A stretch of 64,000 bases of DNA, taken from the NCBI RefSeq assembly GCF_004798865.1, contig NW_025335468.1:297740-361739 (forward strand). The letters run 5' to 3'. Numbering within the stretch: position 1 is the first letter of the stretch; the number at the start of each line of letters is the position of its first letter. Shown piece after piece: positions 48,721 to 59,916 of this stretch. This DNA is from Varanus komodoensis. Lineage: Eukaryota > Chordata > Lepidosauria > Squamata > Varanidae. The notes under the pieces were generated by a model. The model worked only from the letters and a program-made list of their open reading frames with translations, was not told where the DNA came from and searched no databases. Both the position numbers and the translations under genes were made by a program.

Positions 48721-48894
48721 GAGAGTTGATGGTCTCTTCAGGTTCTAAGGGCATGAACTCTTTAGCCTGAAACTCTTTTATCTTCCGCCTTGCTTCATGC
48801 ACAAAAGACATAAGTTGCCCCAATAATGGTGCAGAATGGACTGCTCCAACAGCCCTCTTGAGCCAGCTGGGTAAGATGGCAGGGAAGAGGAGAA

Positions 48895-48962
48895 GTGTGT
48901 GAGCTGCCTTGAGTTCCTTGAAAGGAAAAAAGAGGGGTTTAAATATAATAAATAAATAAACT
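48895..48962 (+). repeat. SINE 3' tail fragment
   Basis: 'gtgagctgccttgagttccttgaaaggaaaaaagaggggtttaaatataataaataaa', nearly the same text as 27555-27634. Confidence 0.65.
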
Positions 48963-50227
48963 GATGGGTCCTCCAGGAGCAGGTATTCTTTGGTCTGGCC
49001 TGACTTGCTTCTTGTTTTGCACTGAAACACAGAATATATTCTTTTTTGTGGCTTTAGTGTTGCCCTACAAATGTTGTACAATGTTATGTTGTGCGAAGGC
49101 CAGATAAAGGCTTCTTCTTGAGCTTAAGCTTCATTCCTCTTGCCATTGCCAATTAATTCATGTTGCCTTAATGGTACAGAAATCATTCTTCTGAGTAGAG
49201 ATTTAGGCAGATATGGTTCTAATTTTGTGAAGTGTTGTGGACAATGGGTCCTACTGGGAGAGACACCCAGAATGAAAAGTTGCCTTTGTGGAGGCTGTGA
49301 ATGCAACTAACCACAGGAACTACAGCTGTATTTCATGCAGATCAGGCAACTTCGTAAGTCATATCCATACAATTTGGCGGCTTGGAGTGGGTAATGACGA
49401 TGTATTTAATGTTGCTTTCCCCATCGAATACATAGCCTGAGTAAACTAGAAATGTTGAAAAACAGTTCTGATTAAAAGCGTTCTGCAAAATACCATAATG
49501 GGATGAAGTACTGTGGCATGTACGCTACTTTAAAAGCCTTAAAATGAAAATTGGGAAATTTAAAAGTTGAGAAAATTATTGAGAATAAGTGTGCACTCCC
49601 ATTGCACTTTCATTTTTACAGAGAATGTTCATAGTTCATGTAAACAGTATCAACAAGTAGCATAGAATGGACTAAAAATATTGCTAGAAAAGGAATGAAA
49701 ACAGTACTTTCTAAAAGAGTCAATATTTTCACTCTAGTTAAGAAGACATTCATCTCCCAAATCTCTTGCCTTATCTATTTCTTTAGATTTATATTTGGAA
49801 CTCACCATCTGTATGAGACTTCTATAAATAACTCTTCCTCAGTGGTGTTATATGTTATCCCTTTGACTTTTCTACTGCTTGTTGGATGCAAGAGGGGCTG
49901 AACTTTTGATATTTATAAGAACAGATATTCCATATTGAATAGGTAGATCTCCAGCTAGAAAAGAGCACCTAAAAATATCCCCACTGTAGAAGCTGATACT
50001 GCAAGCACCCTTCTCCCACAGATTACCCATCAAGCCAGTTCTCGAGCTCTAACCCGCGCTCGGTTATGTACAGCTGAGCCACCTGGATGACCCAAGGCTA
50101 TTCCTTGGCTGGTAGGGAAGTGGCGGGGGTGGGGGGCTGTCCCTCTGATGATGTGCCCTCTGTCTTGTGGTTCTGCAGTCAAATATCAGCAATTATTAAC
50201 TTCCAGTATGGTCTGTTTTTATTTCAG
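48963..50227. other. CD6 intron 1, 3' part
   Basis: No repeat or exon recognised until the polypyrimidine tract 'gtctgtttttatttcag' at 50211-50227, which fits the acceptor of the proposed exon 2. Confidence 0.45.
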
Positions 50228-50302
50228 CCCAGACGAAGCCTACTGGGCCTCTTGCCTTCCGAAACAGCAGTGAAAGCAACACAACTGCAGAGCCGACTGC
50301 GG
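50228..50302 (+). CDS. CD6: Proposed CD6 exon 2 (Ser/Thr-rich N-terminal linker)
   Basis: 75-nt open exon between a strong acceptor (tttttatttcag) and a near-consensus donor (gtaaga). Read in phase 1 it encodes QTKPTGPLAFRNSSESNTTA followed by EPTA, with two N-glycosylation sequons (NSS, NTT). Human CD6 has a comparable stretch between leader and first SRCR domain (DQLNTSSAESELWEP), and the order Asn-Ser/Thr, Ser-Glu-Ser, then Glu-Pro is shared. Both ends are phase 1, matching the proposed leader exon and the SRCR2 exon. It lies 5.8 kb upstream of SRCR2 on the same strand. The match is short, so an unrelated splice-like open stretch remains possible. Confidence 0.6.
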
Positions 50303-50879
50303 GTAAGAATGCGGAAGGGTAGGCTCCAGCTGGGGGAGCAGCCCTCTAGGATGAGCTGGTCTGAATATAATGCCAATTTTTAGCAGGCTGTTTGGGGAGA
50401 ATTCAGGGAATGTACACACAAGCAGACCAGATAAGAGCTAGTTCATTGGCCTATTTTTAATTAGTCTGTTATGTATTTATTCAGTATAAGCGGCATACTC
50501 TGTATTATATGCACAGGATCATTTTTGTGTGAGTGATGATGTGATGAGTCCTGCTCTCTTGTGATGACCATGTGTCAGGATCCATGACCAATTGTCTTAC
50601 CATGCAACTTGCATTTTGAAAGGTTGTAATGAGATGCTGCTCCTGAAAGATCCATGCATCAGGCTATCTGTTCCTCCAGTCAGTAAATACCTCTGGCCAC
50701 ATGACCTCCTCACAGAGCAAGGGGCAGCTACAAGGAAAGGGAGAGGGCAGATTCTTCACTTCTGTTCTGCTGGATTGTGTGTCCCTCCATTTCTCAAGAG
50801 ACAATGGGGGAAAGACATGGCTGAAAGGGGCAGGACACAGCCAATCTTGCAGCCAGTCTTGCACTAGTAGAAAGAAACT

Positions 50880-51085
50880 CACATGAGGCTGGACTGAACC
50901 ATACTCTGGATCATTAAGTAGGATTCCAAGACAGAGTCCAGCTTCATGCACAGAAGTTTCACCAGCCTGGTCCAAAGCAACCCACCTGAGTATGCAGTGT
51001 GAAGCAAGAATGTGCCCCAGAGATGTCTGTGATGCACTTCGAACTCAAGTTCCCTGCTCCCTTCTAGCCACCTCTGGTCTCCCAC
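50880..51085 (-). mobile_element. Possible L2-like LINE fragment
   Basis: Minus-strand frame with TRLVKLLCMKLDSVLESYLM followed by IQSMVQSS resembles the L2 ORF2 segment VRNLGVILDSSL...QVRAVARSS. Weak, no tail. Confidence 0.4.
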
Positions 51086-51889
51086 AGCTCTTGGGAAGCA
51101 AAACTGTGAGCGATGACAGGCAACAGGGTGGTCTGGGCTCAGTTTGGATCCACGTCCTCCAGCTGCTCAGCTCTGCTGTGCTCCTACTAAATCTAAAGCT
51201 CTAAATTGAGTCACTCACTAAAGTCAGATAGGTACAAAGGTATGCCCCCAACTGAAGCCACAGGATTGCTTTTTGTTTGGTCGGTGGTGCTTTCACATGG
51301 AGAGTTATCACCAGAAGGTTGTAAAGGCAACGTGGGCAGCTGCAAGTTGACTTGAAAGGTGACAGGTATGAAAAAGAGGCACCAGAAACAAAGCACAGAT
51401 GTGACTGAAGATAAGACTGGCTATACTGAGCCTCAGCAGGTTTTAGAATCATGTGGAAATTCACAGTTCTGTCAACATTATTTGGTATACACGGCAGTGC
51501 CTGGACATTTGTCTATAAGAGCACAACTCTATGTAGGTTTAGACAGAAAAAAATTGTGCCGAGAGTTGTGTGGCTATTTGCTTTCTAATATGCAGAGGAT
51601 AATGTCCTAAGGACAAGGCCATCCTAGTTCCTGTAGTTTAAGGACCTGCATGCAGCAACAAAGCACACGCAACCATGGAAAGCAACCGCCTGGCTATGGC
51701 TTCATGTGGGCCTGGTGTTAACAAATGACAGCACCAGGGTTGCTCCAGGACATAAGAACTGAAAATTTCCACGGACATTCCAGGTGAAGGCAGACATAAT
51801 ATTCAACGGCTGGCATTGCAGCCTCTTACTGCTATCAGTTTAAGGGCATTGTGTGGTTATTCTCTTCTTTCTCCTTAACAGGTGTCGGC

Positions 51890-51905
51890 GGGGGGGGGGG
51901 GGGGG
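51890..51905 (+). repeat. Homopolymer run G16
   Basis: Sixteen G after 'gtgtcggc'. Length is error-prone in assemblies and it could form G-quadruplex structure. Confidence 0.9.
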
Positions 51906-53094
51906 AGGCGTAAGAAAACCTGGAAGGTTTCAAGTGGAAAAAAACATCATCTGAATCCAACCACACCCCACATAAAATTCCACACATGACATGAGGCAAT
52001 TGCTTAATAAAAGCCTCCTGGAAGCTTTTCCTAGCAAATCAACACTGCTCCATCTGTCAGTCCTCCCAGATCCACAGGGGCAGAATGCTGGCAAGTCAGA
52101 TAGAAGCCAAATGCTCTGTGAGGAGTTATCACCCAGAACTGAGCCATCGAGAAGAAGGGGCAAACACTGGGTTGCAAGGAAAAGATCCCCATAAGCCTCT
52201 TTGCTTCTGTCAATAGTGTCAAGTAAGCTTCACAAAACCAAAGCTATTAAGTAGTAACTGAATGCACTATAAAATAGAGTAATATGCTAACTCTGTCACA
52301 ACTAAGTGGTCACAACACTTAGCTTAGATGAAAGATGTGTCATCACTAAGCTCTAGACCTGATATATCGGAGTGAAAGCCCAATCTGTCATGAGCTGCAG
52401 AAACAATATTTGGTGTGAATGGCTTCTTCAGCAGCAGAGGGAGTTGAAGATTTTGCCTGGCAAATGCTTTGCCCTGTGCTTGATTCCAGGAGTTAATAGA
52501 ACATGTGCAATTCATGTAGAATGGATAGCATCCTGAGACACAGTGGTACCTCATAAAGTGTGGAGTTGCAAGCTCTTAGATCTAGTTTAAAATGTCATAT
52601 ACAGAGAGGGTGGATTTTGAGGGAATCAACCCACAGTGCTCTCAAACTCTGTGCATTGCACCAATCCACCCACAGCTACCAAGGAATTGGACCTGCTTCT
52701 CCAATAACGGCAGCGTTCTCCAATAACGGCACCTGCATTTCTAGGTGCGCCCAGTGGTGGGCAGCCAGGAACGTGAGTGGTTATGTGAAAAGTGGCCCAA
52801 GCACCCTGCTGGGATTCTTCCTAGTAAGTGGTGCTTGCCTCATCTCTGGTTTTGAGGTTACCCTGAGCTCTGTGCACACTCATCTCTGTGACATTTTCAT
52901 CAAAGAGTCAGGAAGTTGTGTGGGTGGCAGCTTGTGTTGCACCCACTGGCAGAGGACTGAACAGAGTTGTGGTTGTTTTTTTCTCAAGCAGCCTCTTCCT
53001 GGACCCACTGGCTGGATATGAGGATTTCTATAGCAGCTTAAGCCAGGGTTGACACTTAGCAGGATCCATTTTGCTACGGATTACTCTTAGCTTC
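51906..53094. other. CD6 intron interval, no exon
   Basis: A 153-codon plus-strand frame (52560-53021) is cysteine-bearing but lacks SRCR spacing and splice-site support; I regard it as chance. Confidence 0.45.
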
Positions 53095-53258
53095 AAGGAA
53101 GACCAAATATGAGATGGTCTGAGTCCATAAAGGAAGCCACAACCTTGAGGTTACAAGAGCTGAGCATGGTGGTCAAAGGCAGGGCGTTTTGGAAGCCACT
53201 CATTCAGGGACTCGCAGTAAGTCTATTACAGGATATAATAACAACAGGAATCAACAGT
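53095..53258 (+). mobile_element. RTE/BovB-like LINE 3' fragment
   Basis: 'agaccaaatatgagatggtctgagtccataaaggaagccacaaccttgaggttacaagagctgagc' parallels 10580-10650 of the RTE-like copy; ends in an 'ataataacaacagg' tail. Decayed. Confidence 0.6.
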
Positions 53259-53345
53259 CCCCAAACCTTTTGCATCACTGGAGACATTTGGAACTTTACG
53301 AGGTTGTAATGGACCTTATTTCACATGGAGGTCCCACTGACCAGT
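53254..53345 (+). mobile_element. hAT-like DNA transposon end fragment
   Basis: CAGTCCCCAAACCTTTTGCA followed by 'tcactggagacatttggaa' resembles the CAGGGGTCCCCAAACC hAT terminus. No partner end identified. Confidence 0.45.
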
Positions 53346-54053
53346 TAATCCAGCTGTGTGCAGCTTTGTTAGAAAATGCCCCCCCCCCCGGCCCCACACA
53401 CACACTCCACCTCTGTGCTTGGGAGTGCTCGTCCAGTACATAGCCAGGTGTCTTTGCTTAGAGCGTGTTAAAAATTCATTTTCTTTCCGAGGGGAAATGA
53501 AGGTGTGAGTGTGTGCATGCAGTTCCCACAAGAAACAAGTTGCCACCTCCTCCCAGAGCCTCAAGATGCTCTCCTCTTTTCCACCATGCCTCTCAGACAA
53601 AAACAAGTGGGTGGAGAGATCAGTCAGTTAAAGATTCCTTTAAACTCACAGCGTCAGTATCTGAACACCTCTTTAAGGTGATTCAATTGCACGTGCAAGC
53701 AAATGATATGAACTCTGGCCATTAAGGCCTGGTCTACAAAGGCAGCAGGAAGAAGCCATAATGAGGTAGAAGACTCCTGAAGGGGCAGAAGCGACTGTGC
53801 CATTTCACATTGCCAGGGAAGAACGTATGCCTGTGCTCTCCTAGAGTTGAAATAACCTTCTCTGCAATCAGAAAAGTGGCCCAGCATGAAATGAGCTGAG
53901 ATAGAACATTTTGCCTTGATTGGCTGGTTTGTTTGAATTATAATGGCAGGATGTTTGGCACACAGTCACTCTCTCCACCTGTTGTCTGAGGTGGTACAAT
54001 CCACTTTAAGACTTCTGTTGCCTGAGTGGGTGAGAAACCTCACTCTGCCACAT

Positions 54054-54190
54054 CAGCCTTCCCCAACTTGGTGCCCTCCTGATGTGCTGAACTACAGCTC
54101 ACATCATTGACCAGCCAGCTTCATCCCCAGACAGCATGGGCATGGTGGCTGAGGATGATGTGAGTTGTAATCAGCACCAGGAAAAGCTGC
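54054..54190. mobile_element. Palindromic hAT-like MITE
   Basis: CAGCCTTCCCCAACTTGGTG CCCTCCTGATG at the left and 'gagttgtaatcagcaccaggaaaagctg' at the right, centre 'catcattgaccagccagc'. Family of 48370-48471. Confidence 0.65.
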
Positions 54191-54320
54191 TCCTCATGGA
54201 GGCTGGGCCTACAAGTGTAGCAGAATCTCCACAGAAGAATTGGCCATGCCACTTCATTCTTCAATCAGGGATCTACTCTTGCCTGTGTCCCCATTTTTTA
54301 AAGCTTCCTACAAATTAGAG

Positions 54321-54567
54321 AGCCAGTATGGTGTAGTGGTTAAGGATCTGGAACTCAGGCAATCTGGGTTCTAGTCTCTACTCGGCTCAGCCATGGAGCT
54401 AGCTGGGTGACTTTGGGTCAGTCACAGACTCTCAGCCCAACCTACCTCACAGGGCTGTTGTTGTGGGGATAGGACTGAGAGCAGGAAGAAGAGAATTATG
54501 TAAGACTCTTTTAGTCCTTAAAAAAGAAAGAAAGAAAAAGGTGGTATATAAATCAAATAAATAAAAT
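54321..54567 (+). repeat. tRNA-derived SINE, full length
   Basis: Best copy in the window. A-box region 'tggtgtagtggttaagg', B-box-like 'GGTTCTAGTCT', body 'gctgggtgactttgggtcagtcacagactctcagccc', then 'cctcacagggctgttgttgtgggg' and a tail 'ggtggtatataaatcaaataaataaaat' after a GAAA-rich stretch. About 247 bp, transcribed by Pol III when active. Confidence 0.92.
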
Positions 54568-55141
54568 CAGGACAAAAGGTTGTAGCGTTTAGAATTCTGC
54601 TGCTGTGCTGGTTTTCCATTTGCAGGGAGTTGGTTTGCTGTCATTTCTTTAACATACAGGAGCTCTCAAAATGGTGTTCCCCCAACTGCAGCCTATGTGG
54701 TATACTATATTCACTGCCTCAGCCTCCATCTTACTCTGCCGTGTGCATGGATCAGAAATAACAAAAAATGTCAAATTCCCTTGTTGGAATAGCACTGTGA
54801 CTGAAAGATGAAGCAAAATGAAAATTCTGTTTGTGTTGTTAGATCTCTCAGGGCTGATTCATGCAGGCAGGCCAGTCATCAAATGATGAATATCTGTAGC
54901 TACTCAATACATCAATTTTGTGTGTGTTCATAAAGGCCAGATTTAATTTTTAAAAAATAAAGTGAGAGCATTTGAGACTTGCAGAGCGTAAGGTCAGGGG
55001 ATTTTATTATGTAGTGAGGAAAGGTGGGGTGTCAAAATAAGGGACACCCACTGTCTTGCTTCTGTGCTCATTCAGAGTGCTTGACTGCTCTATATGGCAC
55101 TCTTCCATTTTTCCTGGAGATCATCAGTTGTATACATCTGT
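54568..55141. other. CD6 intron interval, no exon
   Basis: No feature recognised. Confidence 0.45.
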
Positions 55142-55149
55142 CATATAAG

Positions 55150-55910
55150 CAGTGCTTTTTTTGTCCTAGAACGCACCGGAACAGAGTTCTGGCACCTTTT
55201 TTTGATGGATTTTCCAAGTTTTAAAAGTAACTTTAAAATTTAAATGTAAATTTGATGTTTGGTCCACATGGATTTGAATCGCCCTGAGGAGCGTAGCAGG
55301 TCGGCGGCAAAATCATTAAAATGGTGCAGGCGAGCTGCTTGTGTGTTGAGTCCGATGCATGCGTACTTTGTCTGCGCTGACTGTGATGGCGCTGCTCGAC
55401 TTGTGGCACTGTGTGGCTTGTGATTGGTTGTGTGGTCATGTGCTGAGTGCTTACTGCGGGCGGCGACCGTTATGTTTTGTTACACAACTGATGTGTGTGG
55501 GTGTGTGTACAGTGATTGACTACATGTGAAAGGTAAATAATTTATTTTTTAAAAAGTTGGTGAATTGAAAATCTTTTTTTTAATTTTTAGTGTAAAAATG
55601 TGACCCCAAATTTAAAAATGAAAAAAATTACTAATTACTTCTCAACCACCGGTCCTGCTAATAAAAAGGCCAGAATATTAACAGATACAATATTAACAGG
55701 TACAATGACAGAACACATAGATACTAACAGCAGGGAAGGAGTCGAGAAGATTTGTCGGATGAGAATGGACAAAACTTTGGAATTTACTATGAACATTTGC
55801 CTTAAATACAATAAATTAAATTTATGTTAAGAACTGAATATATAATTTTTTAAATAAAAGATTAACAAGATGTGAGTTCCGGCACCTTTTTTCTTACAAA
55901 AAAAGCACTG
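55150..55910 (+). mobile_element. hAT element, 761 bp, perfect 8-bp target duplication
   Basis: Left end CAGTGCTTTTTTTGTCCTAG; right end, reverse complement, CAGTGCTTTTTTTGTAAGAA. Both ends repeat a second motif (GAACAGAGTTCTGGCACC left, GAGTTCCGGCACC right). Identical 8-bp flanks CATATAAG at 55142-55149 and 55911-55918 show a hAT insertion. The interior has a 76-codon plus-strand frame (55600-55830) beginning MTPNLKMKKITNYFSTTGP, possibly the truncated start of a transposase, after an intron-like 'gtaaata...ttttttaatttttag' stretch. It looks like an internally deleted derivative. It ends 160 bp before the SRCR2 exon. Confidence 0.88.
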
Positions 55911-55948
55911 CATATAAGTGTTACCTAGTGGTTCAAATCCAGTTGTAA

Positions 55949-56512
<564 letters not shown>

Positions 56513-57961
56513 TAAATTTTCAGTGGCCAATGAACAAATCCCAGTAGCTAGATTTGCCGCTTATTGCCATGCTAAATCTTGGAGGCCCCATCAGACTGAG
56601 AAATGCAGTAGATGAAAAATCCATTCAGTCCAAATTTTGATACAAACTTACCCAATTCATACCTCCCAAACCTTTACATGAAATGGAATTACCGTTTTGC
56701 ACCAAAATCTATGCTGTTTAGAATTTTGTGTTGCAATGCCCAACTCAAAAAATGCACAAAAATGGATACATTAAGGGAAGTATGCACAAAAGTTCATTAT
56801 ACAAGGGGAAAACTACTTGCAAAAAGTGTGCATACTGAAAAATTGCATTCCAAAATGCATGCATTAGAAGAAAGCATGAGCAAATATGTGCACATTTTAA
56901 TGCAGACATTTTGGCTGCTTTTGCAAACTAACACAGAAATAGTCCAAAACAAACTCAGGCTGGGTAAAATGAGAAAATGAGCAAAACTGAAATTGACAGA
57001 ATCACCCATTCCTACTTGAGAGTTCAAGAGGGGGAAATCATGGCAGTGCAGCTGGAGTTAGTGGACTTTCTTGTCTGGACTACTTCAGTGAGAAAAGAAA
57101 TGTAGTTTTCTACTCTTCTGTCTTTGAAGACTGACAGCTTTTCTGTACATTTAGAGTAGCAGATGATGTGAGCCCAAGAAGAAACTGGGCTGTTTCCTCC
57201 TCATTGAAATAGGTCAGAAGAAAAAGCAAAATCTACTTTCAATCTTACATTCTCTTCCTCTATACTCCAATCCTGGTGGAGCAGTCAACTGCTTGTACAG
57301 AACACGGTTGTGTGTAGCAGATCCCATAACTATCCTAATGCAGTCTGTCTCTGGACAGCTGCTCTTCTCTGCATGCCCAGTTTGGATATTTTCTGACAGC
57401 AGTGTGGTAAAAACGTATCCCTTCTCTTGGACAAGGCTGGGTAAGGGAAGCCGTAAACAGAAATCCCACTTGACATATATTTCAGTCGCAACACAAGCCC
57501 AGCTCAAGGGAAATATCACCTCCCCAAGCTCTCAGGGTTGTTGTAACAAATATATCTGGGATGAATGAGAACCTCCTTTAGAGCAATTCCAAGAATTATT
57601 TGTGAAATAAACATCATGTTTCTGAAGGCCCCAGAGATGAGAAAGCAGTGCCGGTATTTTGATATTCATGTGTTCAGAATGTTTGACATGTATTTCACTT
57701 GAGAGATGTAACATGACACCTCATGATGACCATGGAGTCAGAGTTGGGCAAGAGCAGGAAGATTTTACATTTTAACATGCTTTCTGTAAGCTCTCCCCTT
57801 GAAAGCTCATGATCGTAATTTATGGTAGGCACACCTATGCTACCCGCTGTTTTTCCTCAATGACACTAAAGTGCCATTATACTTGTATTTCCTACCTGAA
57901 GTGAAGAGTCAAACTACCACCCCTGTACTCTCAACGGGAGCTCATTTTTAAGCAACATAAG

Positions 57962-58176
57962 GAAGGACTCCCTGGAGAAGAGTCTAATTCTGAGAACAAT
58001 AGATGGCAAAAGAAGAAGGGGATGGCAGAGGATGAGGTGGCTGGATGGAGTCACTGAGGCAGTTGGTGTGAGCTTGAGTGGACTCCAGGGGATGGTGGAG
58101 GACAGGAGGGCCTGGAGGAGAGTTGTCCATGGGGTCGCACTGGTCAGATGCGACTTCGCAACTAACAAGGACAACA
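57962..58176 (+). mobile_element. BovB (RTE) LINE 3' end
   Basis: 'gactccctggagaagagtctaattctgagaacaatagatggcaaaagaagaagg' then 'gatgaggtggctggatggagtcactgaggcagttggtgtgagc', closely matching 26148-26260. Ends 'gcaactaacaaggacaacaaaa'. Confidence 0.85.
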
Positions 58177-58308
58177 AAAAAGGAGATTGAGGCAGGGGAA
58201 AGGCATCTGTTGCCAGTGAGACCAATTAGTGCTGCTCCATAGTAAGGCTGGCCCTGCTTTGATGATCAAATAAGGAGGGGAGATGCGAGTATAAAAGAAG
58301 GAAACAAA

Positions 58309-58408
58309 NNNNNNNNNNNNNNNNNNNNNNNNNNNNNNNNNNNNNNNNNNNNNNNNNNNNNNNNNNNNNNNNNNNNNNNNNNNNNNNNNNNNNNNNNNNN
58401 NNNNNNNN
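58309..58408. other. Assembly gap 2 (100 N)
   Basis: Exactly 100 N, size unknown, inside the intron between the two SRCR exons. The flanks are not obviously repetitive. Confidence 0.98.
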
Positions 58409-59129
58409 TTCACTGGCACTCAGGACTTTTCATCCTTTTTTGTTTCCTTCTGACCCTCCTTTGAGCTCAGATTATTTTTGTGCATGTCTGGACATAATTA
58501 ATGGGAGATGAGAAACAGAAGAAAACCATTTTAAACCAAATTTGCATCCTGCCGTGGTTGGTTTTATGTTTGCATGCCCTTAGTTTCCATCACATCGTTT
58601 TCTCTTTTTTAGTAGCTTTTAAAATGCACATCATATATATTAGCAGACACTTTAACAGAAATAAATACAAATGTGTAAATATATGTAGCTCACTGTACAT
58701 TTGATAGTACTGAAAAGAAAACATGACAATTATTGGATGCCACTATATTTTTCATTTGAAAGATTAATATACAGTAACCATTTTTAGAAAGTTTGTGGGT
58801 TCTATTATCTTCTTATAGTTTTATGAACAAGACTATTTCCCCCTTTAATCCAGTCAACAGTTTGGAAGATTTTAACTTGAACTGATATTATGATCAATAT
58901 GGCTGTCCTATTCAATTTTCAGATGCTGAAAATGGCTCCAATACAGTTCATAGCATCACATGTGAATACAGATCTATAGTTGTAGCCTACAAGACTTGGA
59001 AATCTTGCTGGGTTCACAGATGTGGGTGTCTAGCAGCTTATTGTAGAAAATAATGTAAGAAAGCTGGCACGTTCTGAGCCTTTTCCTCTTGCTGACGCTG
59101 CCTCCTTTACTCTCCTACCACCTATACAG

Positions 59130-59435
59130 AGCACCAAGAGTGGCGGCTATCAGGAGGACTAGATGCTTGTGCTGGCCGAGTAGAGGTCTATTACCATGGC
59201 ATCTGGAACACTGTATGTGATGGGAGCTGGTACCGGAATGAGGCTGATGTGCTCTGCCGTTCCTTGGGCTGCAGTGAAAAGGCTTCAGTCTCACGGGTGG
59301 CCTTCAACCACACACTGCTGGGCAAGATGTCCTATCAGTGCCTTGGAAGTGAAGACTCACTCGCCGGTTGTGACTGGCTCTACAACAAAGTCAGTCCATG
59401 TGAACAGTTCAGAGCTGCTGGTGTGATATGTAATG
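59130..59435 (+). CDS. CD6: CD6 SRCR domain 3 exon
   Basis: 306-nt exon, phase 1 at both ends, acceptor 'cctaccacctatacag', donor AATG/gtaatt. It encodes the membrane-proximal group-B SRCR domain with eight cysteines: HQEWRLSGGLDACAGRVEVY, IWNTVCDGSWYRNEADVLC, RSLGCSEK, GKMSYQC, LAGCDW, SPCEQF and AAGVIC. Human CD6 domain 3 starts [20 protein letters not shown] and shares [24 protein letters not shown] and GRMYYSC in the same order (compared in pieces). In mammals this domain binds ALCAM (CD166). One sequon, NHT. As a symmetrical exon it can be skipped without frame loss, as in the human CD6 delta-d3 isoform. Confidence 0.95.
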
Positions 59436-59916
59436 GTAATTGGTACCAGGGCTTTAATCGGTGTGTGTCCCCCTTGAGGCCCCATTCAGTTCCTCTGCAT
59501 TGGAGTAGAATGAACATGCAAGAGCAAAAAGCAAGGATGAGCACTCTGTCCCACCACCTTCCACGTCCACACGTTGCCATTTTCATCTCCCTCCGTGTGC
59601 TGGGGGCAAATTGCTGCAGTGGGTAACCTCTCAAATCTGTGGAGGCAGCTCCCTGTAGAGCACAGAACCCTGATTTTCCACAGTTCTGCATTGTGTGGGA
59701 AGTCTGTACAGATACAAAAGGTGTTCTGCTGCAGAAGTTCCCCCGTGACACACAGAGGGCGATATGAATGGTAAAGGAAGGGGATGGAGCTGGCACGTTC
59801 ATCCTTGCTACCCGCCCTCACTTGTTAATTCTACCCTGAGCAAGAGTGCCTGAATAGGGTTTGTGTGTTCTCTCCTTCTTTCCCTCTTCTTCTGCACTGG
59901 ACTTCTGCCCAGAGGT

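Larger units (their letters stand above)
23769..50227 (+). other. CD6: Proposed CD6 intron 1 (about 26 kb)
   Basis: The interval between the proposed leader exon and exon 2. A long first intron is also characteristic of mammalian CD6. It contains the repeats listed separately and assembly gap 1, and no other exon that I could support. Its left boundary depends on the less certain exon 1 call. Confidence 0.4.

Noticed and set aside
52560-53021. 153-codon cysteine-bearing frame as a possible SRCR1 exon
   Set aside because: No SRCR motif order, no LGC core, and no splice sites at suitable positions and phase.
54321-54395. tRNA gene
   Set aside because: The A- and B-box-like motifs belong to the head of a SINE; the cloverleaf is not maintained and the SINE body follows.
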